A stretch of 64,000 bases of DNA from Rhodanobacter sp. FW104-R8 (GTDB taxonomy: Bacteria; Pseudomonadota; Gammaproteobacteria; Xanthomonadales; Rhodanobacteraceae). The translations under genes and the position numbers were made by a program. The stretch spans positions 18,311 through 82,310 of the forward strand of contig NZ_LVJR01000016.1 in NCBI RefSeq assembly GCF_001617365.1. The letters run 5' to 3'. Below are positions 1-8,403 of the stretch, one piece after another. Numbering within the stretch: position 1 is the first letter of the stretch; each line of letters opens with the position of its first letter. Below the pieces are notes generated by a model. The model was given only the letters and a program-made list of their open reading frames with translations. It was not told where the DNA came from and searched no databases.

Positions 1-1205
1 ATGTGCAGCTTGCTGCCCTTGGCCAGCTTGTGGTCGAAGGTGATGCCCGGATATTCCATGCCGCCAGCAGTGCCGGCCTCGTTGATCGCCACCGGCCACG
101 GGTACGGATACCACTGCTTCGAGAAATACTCGGTGGCGGCCTTGAGGTATTCGGTAGCGCGGCCCCAGGCTTGCTGGCCGCCGCTTTCGGCGGGATAGAC
201 CGACATCGCCAGCGCGGTCTTGCCCTCGGGCAGGTTGATCCGCGCGGCGTCCCACACGAACGCCTTCGAGGCGCCGAACGCGACGTCGCGGGTGTTGTTC
301 ATGCGGAAGTGCCAGGTCAGCGTGCCGCTCTGTTTCGGACGGCTGGACGGCTGGGTGACTTCTTCGGCGTTGCGGATCATCACGGTCTTGTCGCTGTGCC
401 GCGCCTGTTCCAGCCGCTGCTGCTCGGTCTTGGTCAGCACGTCTTCGGGATTCACCAGTTCACCGGAGCCGGCCACGATCATGTCCCACGGCACGGTGAC
501 CGCGTAGTCGAAGTCGCCGTATTCCAGGTAGAACTCGCTGTTGAGGTAGGGCGCGGTGTCCCATCCGCGCAGGTCGTCGTACACAGCCATGCGCGGGTAC
601 CACTGCGCGATCTCGAAGATTTCGCCGTTCTTGCTGGGGTTGACGTCGGTGCGGCCGCCAAATTCGCCGGGCACGGTATAGCTCCAGGCGATGTGCAGAC
701 GCAGGTTGCCGCCGTTGCCCTTCAGCGTCGCGGGCAGTTGCACCTGCATGCGCGTGTCGGAAACCACCCACTTCACCGGCTGCCTGCGGCCGTGCGCGTC
801 ATCCACTTCGACCGAGGCAATCTTGTAGCCGTCGGTGAACTCGGCGGGGAACTTGCTGGTGAACGCGCCGCGGGCGTCGCGGCGGTAGCGGTTCTGGTCC
901 AGCTGCAGCCACAGCACGTCGAGCGCGTCGGGGCTGCGGTTGGTGTAGCTGATCACCTCGCTGCCGCCGAGCCGGCGCGTGGCCGGATCGAGCGTGGCGG
1001 TGATCGTGTAGTCGGCGCGGTTCTGCCAGAACAGCGGGCCGGGCTTGCCGCTGGCGGAGCGGTACGCGGTGGCCGGCTGCGGGTAGCTGTAGGGCGCGAA
1101 CGCCTGCAGCGGGTCGAACTTTGCCGGCACCGGCCCGGCGGCCATGGCGACGGTTGCCAGCAGCATGGCGGCTGCGGCGGCGAGGGAAAGCGCGGGCTTC
1201 TTCAT
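1..1205 (-). CDS. M1 family metallopeptidase, exported (3' part outside window)
   Basis: This gene reads leftward and runs off the window, so only about 401 N-terminal codons are present. The start at 1205 gives a Lys-Lys then hydrophobic signal peptide of about 22 residues ending in Ala-Met-Ala-Ala, so the protein is exported. The following beta-rich region (residues about 50-250) matches the N-terminal domain of aminopeptidase-N-like proteins. Near the cut edge, around residue 380, the motif GGMEYPG is the substrate-binding equivalent of GAMEN in M1 peptidases. The zinc site HExxH would lie outside the window. It is probably a periplasmic or membrane-associated aminopeptidase acting on peptides. 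The AGE isomerase gene lies 25 bases upstream in the same direction, so read-through is possible, but no functional link to mannose is evident. Confidence 0.85.
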   Translation of the reverse strand, partial: MKKPALSLAAAAAMLLATVAMAAGPVPAKFDPLQAFAPYSYPQPATAYRSASGKPGPLFWQNRADYTITATLDPATRRLGGSEVISYTNRSPDALDVLWLQLDQNRYRRDARGAFTSKFPAEFTDGYKIASVEVDDAHGRRQPVKWVVSDTRMQVQLPATLKGNGGNLRLHIAWSYTVPGEFGGRTDVNPSKNGEIFEIAQWYPRMAVYDDLRGWDTAPYLNSEFYLEYGDFDYAVTVPWDMIVAGSGELVNPEDVLTKTEQQRLEQARHSDKTVMIRNAEEVTQPSSRPKQSGTLTWHFRMNNTRDVAFGASKAFVWDAARINLPEGKTALAMSVYPAESGGQQAWGRATEYLKAATEYFSKQWYPYPWPVAINEAGTAGGMEYPGITFDHKLAKGSKLH

Positions 1206-1230
1206 GCGGTGCCTTGGGGAGGGTGGCGGA

Positions 1231-2457
1231 TCACGGCCGGCCGCCGGCGCGCAGCAAGGCCAGCACTTCGTGGCAGGCGCCCATGGTGTGGTAGTCGGTC
1301 TTGCCGGCCGGGCTCTTCTCGTCGCTGTACTTGCGGTTGTCGCGGGTGAGGATGCGGTACCACGCACCGTAACGATGGTCGACGAAATGCTGCCACGCGT
1401 AAGCCCACAGCCTGCCGTACCAGTCGTCATACCCGGCCAGGCCGGTGCGTGCGTGCAGCAGCGCGGCGGCGGCCAGCGATTCGGCCTGCACCCAGAAGTA
1501 CTTGTCGTCGTCGCAGACGCTGCCGTCCGGCGCGAAGCCGTAGCAGATGCCGCCGTGTTGGTTGTCCCAGGCGCGCGCCAGCGCGGTATCGAACAGGTGC
1601 ATCGCGGTGGGCAGCAGCCAGTTTTCCTCGCGGCCGCGTTCCAGCAGCAGCGGTTCCAGGATCAGCAGCAGCTTGGCCCACTCGGTCTGGTGCCCGGGCT
1701 GGAAGCCCCACGGCCGGAACAGGTGCTTCGGGTCGTCGCGGTGGTAGTCCCAGTCGATGCGCCAGCCGGCGTCGTAGTGTTCCCACACCAGCCCGCCGGC
1801 CTGGGCCGCCTGGCGGCGGGTCATGTGGTCGGCGAGGGCGAGCGCCCGTTCCAGGTAGCGTGGCTCGTCGCTGGCCTGGTAGGCCGCCAGCATCGCCTCG
1901 CACATGTGCATGTTCGCGTTCTGCCCACGGTAGCCGCTGAACTGCCAGTTCGCGTCCGCTTCGTCGCGGTACAGGCCGGCGTCGGCATCCCAGAAGCGCC
2001 GTTCCAGCAGATTCCAGGTTTCGTCCATCCATGCGGCGGCCTCGCCGATGCCGGCCTTCACCGCGCTGGCGTAGGCGAGCAGCACGAAGGCTGCGCCGTA
2101 GGCGTGGTTGGTGCGGTCTTCCGGCCGCTCGTCGCGGATCGTCCAGGCGTAGCCGCCGGTGTACGGGTCGCGATGCACTTCGCGCAGGTAGCGCAGGCCA
2201 TGGCGGGCCGCGTCGAGATATTCGCGCTGGAGTGCCGCGTCGTCGGCGAACTCGATCGCCGCCATCGCGTAGTTGAAGACGAAGCGGGTGCTGCTGACCA
2301 GGTGCCGGTGGCTGCGGTCGTAGATCGTGCCGTCGTCTCTGAAGTAGTGGAAGAAGCCGCCGGCCGGGTCGATCGCGCGGGGGTGGTAGAACGCCATCGT
2401 CTGCGCGATGTGCTCGCGCAGGAAGGTCGCCGAGCGGAAGTCGGGGGCGCTGTTCAT
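1231..2457 (-). CDS. AGE-family sugar isomerase, probable D-mannose isomerase
   Basis: The 408-residue cytoplasmic protein belongs to the N-acylglucosamine 2-epimerase (AGE) family of (alpha/alpha)6-barrel enzymes. Family hallmarks seen are the early segment with SSTRFVFNYAM, the RGQNANMHMCEAMLAAY stretch, and the active-site loop WGFQPGHQTEWAKLLL. Family members epimerise N-acylglucosamine or interconvert mannose, fructose and glucose. The neighbours decide the inference: with an exported GH92 mannosidase, a sugar permease and a fructokinase, mannose to fructose is the likeliest reaction. The start overlaps the fructokinase stop (ATGA), so the two are translationally coupled and this is the last gene of the operon. 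An epimerase acting on another sugar cannot be excluded from sequence alone. Confidence 0.88.
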   Translation of the reverse strand: MNSAPDFRSATFLREHIAQTMAFYHPRAIDPAGGFFHYFRDDGTIYDRSHRHLVSSTRFVFNYAMAAIEFADDAALQREYLDAARHGLRYLREVHRDPYTGGYAWTIRDERPEDRTNHAYGAAFVLLAYASAVKAGIGEAAAWMDETWNLLERRFWDADAGLYRDEADANWQFSGYRGQNANMHMCEAMLAAYQASDEPRYLERALALADHMTRRQAAQAGGLVWEHYDAGWRIDWDYHRDDPKHLFRPWGFQPGHQTEWAKLLLILEPLLLERGREENWLLPTAMHLFDTALARAWDNQHGGICYGFAPDGSVCDDDKYFWVQAESLAAAALLHARTGLAGYDDWYGRLWAYAWQHFVDHRYGAWYRILTRDNRKYSDEKSPAGKTDYHTMGACHEVLALLRAGGRP

Positions 2458-3434
2458 GCCTGCTGCTCCATGAAGGCGAGTACCTCGTCGCCGCGCGGCA
2501 TCGCGGCGAACGAGCCTTGGCGCGTCACGGTGAGCGCGCCGCAGGCGGCGGCGAAGCGCAACATGGCGTGCAGGCGCGGCAGGGCGGCGACCAGCCGGTC
2601 GAGCCGGTCGGGGGCGGCTTCCAGTTCGGCCAGGCAGCACAGCAGGCCGCCCACGAAGGCATCGCCGGCGGCGGTGCTGTCGACCACCGCGACGGGATAG
2701 CACGGCAGCTCGCCTTCGGCCTCGGGGTGGAACCAGCGCAGCGGCCGCGCGCCGTCGGTCACCACCACCAGCCGGGTGCGCCCCAGCCACAGCCGGTCCA
2801 GCGTGGGCTGTTCGCCGTCGACCGCCAGCCAGGCAAATTCCTCGGCCGACAGCTTCACCACGTCGGCCAGGTGCAGCGCCGGCCACAGCAGCGGGCGCGG
2901 ATCGGCATCGGCCGGCCACAGCGCCGGGCGCAGGTTGAGGTCGAAGCTGACCAGCGCGCCGGCGCCGTGCGCGCGCTGCATGCCTTCGCGGGTGGTCGCA
3001 GCCAGCGCCGGGTCGGTCATGCTGTTGGAGCAGACGTGGAACACGGCGATGTCGCGGAACGTCTCGGCGCGGAAATCGGCCGGCCGGAAGCGCAGGTCGG
3101 CCGTGCCGTCGCGGTAGAAGCTGAAGCTGCGTTCGCCGTGGGCATCCAGCGTGACGAACGCGAGCGCGCTGTTCGCCGCCTCGGTACGCACCACGTCGGC
3201 GGTGCCGACGCCGGCCTGCTGCAGGCTGTCGAGCAGGAAGTCGCCAAAGCGATCGCATGCGAGCATGCCGGCGAAGCGGGCCTGCCCGCCCAGCCGCGCC
3301 GCGGCTACCGCTACGTTGGCCGGCGCGCCGCCGGCGAACGGTACGAAGCGGGCGGCGAAGCCGCGCCCGTCGAGGCCGTCGGCGTGCAGGTCGATCAGCG
3401 CCTCGCCGAAGCACAGGATGGATCGCATGGCCAT
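2454..3434 (-). CDS. PfkB-family fructokinase
   Basis: The 326-residue protein is a ribokinase/PfkB-fold sugar kinase. It begins with the phosphate- and sugar-binding signature FGEALIDL, has the GGAPANVAVAAARLGG segment that binds substrate, and ends with DSTAAGDAFVGGLL, which carries the catalytic Asp. The anion-hole motif reads AAGD instead of the usual GAGD. Fructokinase is preferred over other PfkB specificities because it sits directly before a mannose/fructose isomerase in a mannoside operon, where it would make fructose 6-phosphate. The start at 3434 lies 2 bases after the permease stop, and an alternative ATG is at 3428. Its stop overlaps the start of the next gene. Confidence 0.88.
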   Translation of the reverse strand: MAMRSILCFGEALIDLHADGLDGRGFAARFVPFAGGAPANVAVAAARLGGQARFAGMLACDRFGDFLLDSLQQAGVGTADVVRTEAANSALAFVTLDAHGERSFSFYRDGTADLRFRPADFRAETFRDIAVFHVCSNSMTDPALAATTREGMQRAHGAGALVSFDLNLRPALWPADADPRPLLWPALHLADVVKLSAEEFAWLAVDGEQPTLDRLWLGRTRLVVVTDGARPLRWFHPEAEGELPCYPVAVVDSTAAGDAFVGGLLCCLAELEAAPDRLDRLVAALPRLHAMLRFAAACGALTVTRQGSFAAMPRGDEVLAFMEQQA

Positions 3435-3436
3435 GC

Positions 3437-4765
3437 TCAATCGTTTCCGCCGGCATCCGGCGCCGAGAGGCTGCGGATGCGCGAGCCGCGCAGGCCGTAG
3501 AACACGATGTACAGGTAGCACAGCAGCGGCAGGAAGAACGCATGCTGCAGGCCGATCCGGTCGGCGAACACGCCCTGCACGAACGGCACGATCGCGCCGC
3601 CCACGATGGCCATGATCAGCAGGCTGGACGCCTTGCTGGTCATCGGGCCCAGCCGCTCGATGCCGAGCGCGAAGATGGTGGGGAACATGATCGAGTTGAA
3701 CAGGCCGATCGCGATGATGCTGTACATCGCCACCGCGCCGCTGCCGAGCATGGTGGTCAGCACCAGCAGCGCGTTGATCGCGGCGAACAGGGCGAGCAGC
3801 TTGCGCGGCGAGAACTTCGCCATCAGCGCCGAACCGACGAAGCGGCCGACCATCGCGCCGCCCCAGTACCACGACACGTAATGCGCGGCCTGCTGCTCGC
3901 TCAGGTGGCCGATCTCGGGCATCGACAGGTAGTTGACCATGAAGCTGCCGATCGCCACCTCGGCGCCGACGTAGAAGAAGATGCCGAGCACGCCGAACAG
4001 CACGTGCGGATGGCGCAGCACCTCGACGAAGCCGTGGCGGTCATGATCGCCCCTGTCGGTGGCTTCGGTCAGCGCCGGCAGGCGGAACAGCCACACGAAG
4101 ACCGCCAGCAGGAACAGCACCATGGCCAGCCCGATGTACGGGAACTGCACCGCCTGCGCCTGCTGGGTGTCGTAGAGCAGGCGCTGCGCCGGCGCCAGCG
4201 CGGCCAGTTCGGCCGGGCTCTTCACCACGTTGGACAGGATCAGCAGGCCGCCGAACAGCGGCGCCAGCGTGGTGCCCAGCGAGTTCAGCGCCTGTGCCAG
4301 GGTCAGCCGGCTGGAACTGGTCCGTTCCGGACCGAGCAGGGCCACGTAGGGGTTGGCGGCCACCTGCAGCACGGTGATGCCGGTGGCCAGCACGAACAGC
4401 GCGCCGAGGAACGCCGGGTACAGGTGCAGGCTGGCCGCCGGCCAGAAGCCGAGCGCGCCGACGCCGGCAATCGCCAGTCCGGCCACGATGCCTTTCTTGT
4501 AGCCCAGCGCGGCGACCAGCCGGCCAGCCGGCATCGCCATCAGGAAGTACGCGCCGAAGAAGGTGAACTGCACCAGGATCGCCTGGGCGTAGTTGAGCTG
4601 GAAGATCGACTTCAGGTGCGGGATCAGGATGTCGTTGAGGCAGGTCAGGAAGCCCCACATGAAGAAGATCGTGGTGAGCACACCCATCGCCATCGGGTAA
4701 TCGGTGTAATGCTCGCCGCGGGCGGGCGCGTCGGGTGTCGGTGCGGGCGGTTGGGCGAAGGCCAT
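3437..4765 (-). CDS. Sugar MFS transporter, FucP family
   Basis: The 442-residue inner-membrane protein has about 12 hydrophobic helices in the fucose/glucose-galactose permease (FHS) subfamily of the major facilitator superfamily. The helix 1 region FFMWGFLTCLNDILIPHLK and the central SYMVNY-like segment (FMVNYLSMPEIG) are typical of the group. It likely imports mannose or fructose by proton symport after GH92 releases the sugar outside the membrane. The start at 4765 has a good ribosome binding site (GGGGAG). It follows the LacI-family regulator by 23 bases and leads the kinase and isomerase, so all four probably share one transcript controlled by that regulator. Confidence 0.88.
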   Translation of the reverse strand: MAFAQPPAPTPDAPARGEHYTDYPMAMGVLTTIFFMWGFLTCLNDILIPHLKSIFQLNYAQAILVQFTFFGAYFLMAMPAGRLVAALGYKKGIVAGLAIAGVGALGFWPAASLHLYPAFLGALFVLATGITVLQVAANPYVALLGPERTSSSRLTLAQALNSLGTTLAPLFGGLLILSNVVKSPAELAALAPAQRLLYDTQQAQAVQFPYIGLAMVLFLLAVFVWLFRLPALTEATDRGDHDRHGFVEVLRHPHVLFGVLGIFFYVGAEVAIGSFMVNYLSMPEIGHLSEQQAAHYVSWYWGGAMVGRFVGSALMAKFSPRKLLALFAAINALLVLTTMLGSGAVAMYSIIAIGLFNSIMFPTIFALGIERLGPMTSKASSLLIMAIVGGAIVPFVQGVFADRIGLQHAFFLPLLCYLYIVFYGLRGSRIRSLSAPDAGGND

Positions 4766-4788
4766 GGAGCTCCCCTGGGACGTGTTGG

Positions 4789-5838
4789 TCAGGCGATGGG
4801 TGGACAGCTGCTTTCGCGAACCACCAGTTCCACCGGCGCCAGGACCTGGCGGCCGGCGGCCCGCGGTTGCTGCAGCCGCTGCAGTACGAGTTCTGCGGCC
4901 TGCCGCCCACGCTCGCGCGGTGCGGCCGACAGGGTGGTCAGCGGCGGCGTGCCGAGTGCCGCCTCGGCGATGCCGTCGAAGCCGGTCAGCGCGAAATCGC
5001 GGCCCGGCTCCAGCCCGCGCCGGCGCAGGCCCAGCATCAGCCCCAGCGCCACCGCATCGTTGTAGCAGACCGCCGCGGTCGGCGGCAGTGCGCCGGTAAA
5101 CAGGGCAGGCGCATGGTGGGCGGCGTCGAGCCGGGTCGGCGCGCATTCGACGCGCCCGTGCGGCTCGGTGCGCAGCCCAGCCGCGCGCATCGCCTCGAGG
5201 TAGCCGGCATGGCGCTGCCGGCACGAACTGGAATCGTGGTGGCCGCCGAAGAACGCGATGCGGCGGTGGCCGCGCTCGATCAGGTGCTCGGTAGCCAGGC
5301 GGGCGCCGTGCTGGTTGTCCAGCATCAGCCGGTCCCAGGGTTCCGCTTCGGCCACGGCGCCGTCCAGTTCGCGGTTGAACAGCAGCAACGGCGCGCGCCG
5401 GCCGACGGCGGCCAGCACGTCCGGCGCCCGGCTGTGTTCGGCCGGCGACAGGATGATGCCGGCCGGGCCGTGCTCCAGCAGCGAGCCGAGCACCGCCAGC
5501 TCGCGCGCGGCCGACTCGCCGGTGCAGCCGAGCAGGGTGACGAAGCCGGCGGCGGCCAGCGACTCGTCCACGCCGGCGGCGAATTCGGCAAAGAACGGGT
5601 TGGCCAGGTCGTTCAGCACCAGCGCGATGCTGGACGAGGTGCGCCGGCGCAGGTTGGCGGCGGCGCGGTTGTAGACGTAACCTTGGCGGCGCAGCTCCTC
5701 CTCGACCCGGGCGCGGGTGTGCTTGTTCACCAGCGGGCTGCCGCGCAGCACCAGCGAGACCGTGGCGCGCGATACGCCGCAGCCGGCGGCGATGTCGTTC
5801 AAGGTGACCTTGCGCCCGATCGGGGTATAGCTCGACAT
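4789..5838 (-). CDS. LacI-family transcriptional regulator of the mannoside locus
   Basis: The 349-residue protein has an N-terminal LacI helix-turn-helix (residues about 11-35, VTLNDIAAGCGVSRATVSLVL) with the following hinge helix, and a periplasmic-binding-protein-like effector domain (about 70-340). LacI proteins repress sugar genes until the sugar or a phosphorylated derivative binds. It is the first gene of the minus-strand operon and diverges from the GH92 gene. Two copies of a CG-centred palindrome occur in the 128 bases between them, one near each gene, which is the pattern expected for autoregulation plus control of both transcripts. The effector is inferred, not shown, to be mannose or fructose related. 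Confidence 0.9.
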   Translation of the reverse strand: MSSYTPIGRKVTLNDIAAGCGVSRATVSLVLRGSPLVNKHTRARVEEELRRQGYVYNRAAANLRRRTSSSIALVLNDLANPFFAEFAAGVDESLAAAGFVTLLGCTGESAARELAVLGSLLEHGPAGIILSPAEHSRAPDVLAAVGRRAPLLLFNRELDGAVAEAEPWDRLMLDNQHGARLATEHLIERGHRRIAFFGGHHDSSSCRQRHAGYLEAMRAAGLRTEPHGRVECAPTRLDAAHHAPALFTGALPPTAAVCYNDAVALGLMLGLRRRGLEPGRDFALTGFDGIAEAALGTPPLTTLSAAPRERGRQAAELVLQRLQQPRAAGRQVLAPVELVVRESSCPPIA

Positions 5839-5852
5839 GCAGTTTTACCGAG

Positions 5853-5866
5853 TTGGAACGATCCAA
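5853..5866. promoter_or_regulatory. Putative LacI-family operator, copy 1
   Basis: The 14-base sequence TTGGAACGATCCAA is a palindrome broken only at two symmetric positions around a central CG, as in LacI-family operators. It lies 15 bases upstream of the regulator start and probably mediates autoregulation of the permease/kinase/isomerase operon. Confidence 0.7.
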
Positions 5867-5940
5867 AACTAGCTTATCGACGATTTTAAGCACGTCGCGG
5901 CGCAACATGCCTTGTCCGCCCACGGGTGTTAGCGTGCGGC

Positions 5941-5954
5941 CTGGATCGTTCCAA
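5941..5954. promoter_or_regulatory. Putative LacI-family operator, copy 2
   Basis: CTGGATCGTTCCAA differs from the reverse complement of copy 1 by one base. It ends 12 bases before the GH92 start, so a bound repressor would block transcription or early elongation. The centres of the two copies are 88 bases apart, a spacing that could allow DNA looping. Confidence 0.7.
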
Positions 5955-5966
5955 AAGGTAGCCCAG

Positions 5967-8309
5967 ATGACTGTCCGCTTGCGTGCCCCGCTTTCCCTTC
6001 TGCTCGCTGCCGCGTTCGGCGTCGTTGCTCTCGCGCCGGTCGGCGCGCATGCCGCGACGGGCCATGCCGGCGAGGTGGACCCGCGCATCGGCAGCGGCGG
6101 CGACGGACACACCTTTCCCGGCGCCACCGTGCCGTTCGGCATGATCCAGCTGTCGCCGGACACCGCGATGCCGGACTTCAAGCACGCTTACAAGTGGGCC
6201 GCCGGCTACCAGTACGGCGACCCCACCATCATGGGCTTCTCGCACACGCACTTTTCCGGCTCCGGCCACTCGGACCTGGGCGACGTGCTGGTGATGCCGA
6301 TCGCCGGCGACGTGCGGCTGGAGCCGGGCGACCCGGCCACGCCCGGCAGCGGCTACCGCTCGCGCTTCTCGCATGACGGCGAGGTGGTGCAGGCCGGCTA
6401 CTACGCGGTGACGCTGAGCGACTACGGCGTGCGCGCCGAACTCACCGCCGGCCGCCGGATCGGCTGGCACCGCTACACCTTCCCCGCCGGCAAGCCAGCC
6501 CACGTGCTGCTGGACCTGCGCCCGAGCATCTACGACTACGCCGGCAAGGTGCTGTGGGCCAGCCTGCGCGTGCACGCCGACGGCACCGTCACCGGCTGCC
6601 GCACCACCCGCGGCTGGGCGCCGGGGCGCGAGCTGTGCTTCGCGATGCGTTTTTCGCAACCGATGAGTTCGCGCGAGCTGTACAACCGCGAGACCGACAT
6701 CGCCTACAAGGGCTTCAAGGGGCCGGGCCACCAGGCCGAGGACCGCGACGCGCAGGACGGCCGCGCGCTGGTCGGCGTGTTCGATTTCGGCCGGTTGGAA
6801 ACGCCGCTGGAGGTGAAGGTGGCGATCTCGCCGGTGAGTGAGGCGAACGCCGTGGCCAACCTCGACCACGACGGCGCCGGCTGGGACTTCGACGCCCGCC
6901 GTGCCGAGGCGACCGCGGCCTGGGACAAGGCGTTGGCGGTGATCGACGTGGACGCGCCGAAGACCGCGAAGACCCAGTTCTACACCGCGCTGTACCACGC
7001 CATGCTGTCGCCCACGCTGAGCATGGACGTCAACGGCGACTACCGCGGGCCGGACCGCGCGGTGCACCGCGCGGACGGCTTCGAGTTCCATTCCACCTGG
7101 TCGCTGTGGGACGTGTACCGCGCGCAGCAGCCGCTGATGGCGCTGCTGCAACCGGCGCGCAGCACCGACTTCATCCGCTCGCTGATCGCCGCGCGCGAGG
7201 CGAGTCCGTTCGGCATCCTGCCGGTGTGGGCGTACCAGGGGCTGGAGACCTGGTGCATGATCGGCTACCACGCGGTGCCGGTAATCGCCGATGCGTACAT
7301 CAAGGGCGTGCGCGGCTTCGACGCGGACAAGGCGCTGGCGGCGATGGTGGCCAGCGCCAGCTACGGCCCGTACGGCGACCTGGCCGACTACATGAAGCTC
7401 GGCTACGTGCCGATCGACAAGGAGCCCGAGGCCGCCTCCAAGACGCTGGAATACGCCTACGACGACTGGTCGCTGGCGCAGATGGCCAGGGCGATGGGCA
7501 AGGCCGACGTCGCCGCCGCGTTCGGCAAGCGTGCCGGCAACTGGCGCCATGCCTGGGACGCGAAGACCGGCTTCATGCGTGCACGACTGAGCGACGGCAA
7601 ATTCCGCGAACCGTTCGACCCGGAAGCCGCCGGCTACGGCAGCGACTACACCGAGGGCAATGCCTGGCAGTACTCCTGGTACGTGCCGCAGGACGTGGCC
7701 GGGCTGATCGCCGCGATGGGCGGCGACGCGAAATTCGTGGCCAAGCTCGACGCGCTGTTCGAGGCGAAGGTCGACCCGAGCCACTTCAAGAACGTCGAGG
7801 ACATCACCGGCCTGATCGGCTGGTACGCGCACGGCAACGAACCCAGCCACCACATCGCCTACCTGTACGACTACGCCGGCGCGCCGTGGAAGACGCAGGC
7901 CAGGCTGAAGCAGATCATGGACAGCCAGTACGCGCCGCGCCCGGACGGCCTCAGCGGCAACGACGACCTCGGCCAGATGTCGGCCTGGTACGTGTTCACC
8001 GCGCTGGGCTTCTACCCGGTGACGCCGGCCAGCGACGAGTACGCGATCGGCCGGCCGTTCGTGGCGAAGGCGGCGATCCACCTCGCCAACGGCCGCACGT
8101 TCACGGTCAGCGCCGCGCCGCTGGACGGGGCGCATCCCTACGTCGGCGCGGTGACTCTCAACGGCAAGCCGCTGGAGCGCACCTACCTGCGCCACGGCGA
8201 GATCATGGCCGGCGGCGAGCTGCACTTCACCATGCAGGCCGAACCGAACCGGGAGTGGGGCCGTGCGGCGGCGGCGCGGCCGGCGGCCATGAGCCGCTAC
8301 GGCGGGTGA
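5967..8309 (+). CDS. GH92 family alpha-mannosidase, exported
   Basis: The 780-residue protein has a signal peptide (about 29 residues ending AHA) followed by the mature N-terminus VDPRIGSGGDGHTFPGA, a hallmark of glycoside hydrolase family 92. Other family signatures are FSHTHFSGSG near residue 90, the TEGNAWQYSWYVPQD stretch, and GLSGNDDLGQMSAWYVF, which contains the catalytic acidic residues. GH92 enzymes are calcium-dependent inverting exo-alpha-mannosidases that trim N-glycan or yeast mannan chains. It should release mannose in the periplasm or outside the cell for the neighbouring permease. ATG 5967 was chosen because it begins the signal peptide; longer upstream starts would cross the operator. 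Which mannosidic linkage is cut cannot be read from sequence. Confidence 0.93.
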   Translation: MTVRLRAPLSLLLAAAFGVVALAPVGAHAATGHAGEVDPRIGSGGDGHTFPGATVPFGMIQLSPDTAMPDFKHAYKWAAGYQYGDPTIMGFSHTHFSGSGHSDLGDVLVMPIAGDVRLEPGDPATPGSGYRSRFSHDGEVVQAGYYAVTLSDYGVRAELTAGRRIGWHRYTFPAGKPAHVLLDLRPSIYDYAGKVLWASLRVHADGTVTGCRTTRGWAPGRELCFAMRFSQPMSSRELYNRETDIAYKGFKGPGHQAEDRDAQDGRALVGVFDFGRLETPLEVKVAISPVSEANAVANLDHDGAGWDFDARRAEATAAWDKALAVIDVDAPKTAKTQFYTALYHAMLSPTLSMDVNGDYRGPDRAVHRADGFEFHSTWSLWDVYRAQQPLMALLQPARSTDFIRSLIAAREASPFGILPVWAYQGLETWCMIGYHAVPVIADAYIKGVRGFDADKALAAMVASASYGPYGDLADYMKLGYVPIDKEPEAASKTLEYAYDDWSLAQMARAMGKADVAAAFGKRAGNWRHAWDAKTGFMRARLSDGKFREPFDPEAAGYGSDYTEGNAWQYSWYVPQDVAGLIAAMGGDAKFVAKLDALFEAKVDPSHFKNVEDITGLIGWYAHGNEPSHHIAYLYDYAGAPWKTQARLKQIMDSQYAPRPDGLSGNDDLGQMSAWYVFTALGFYPVTPASDEYAIGRPFVAKAAIHLANGRTFTVSAAPLDGAHPYVGAVTLNGKPLERTYLRHGEIMAGGELHFTMQAEPNREWGRAAAARPAAMSRYGG

Positions 8310-8359
8310 GCGACGCCGGCCGGCCCGTGGGCGCGGCGTGAATGAATCATGCAAGAATG

Positions 8360-8378
8360 CCCCGGAGACCTTCCGGGG
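8360..8378 (+). terminator. GC-rich hairpin after the GH92 gene
   Basis: CCCCGGA and TCCGGGG form a 7-bp stem with a 5-base loop, 50 bases past the GH92 stop. No U-tract follows, so it could be a weak or factor-assisted terminator. It lies inside the longest possible reading frame of the next gene, which is one reason to prefer a start downstream of it. Confidence 0.4.
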
Positions 8379-8403
8379 TGAACCTGCCGATGCGGCGAGC
8401 GGC

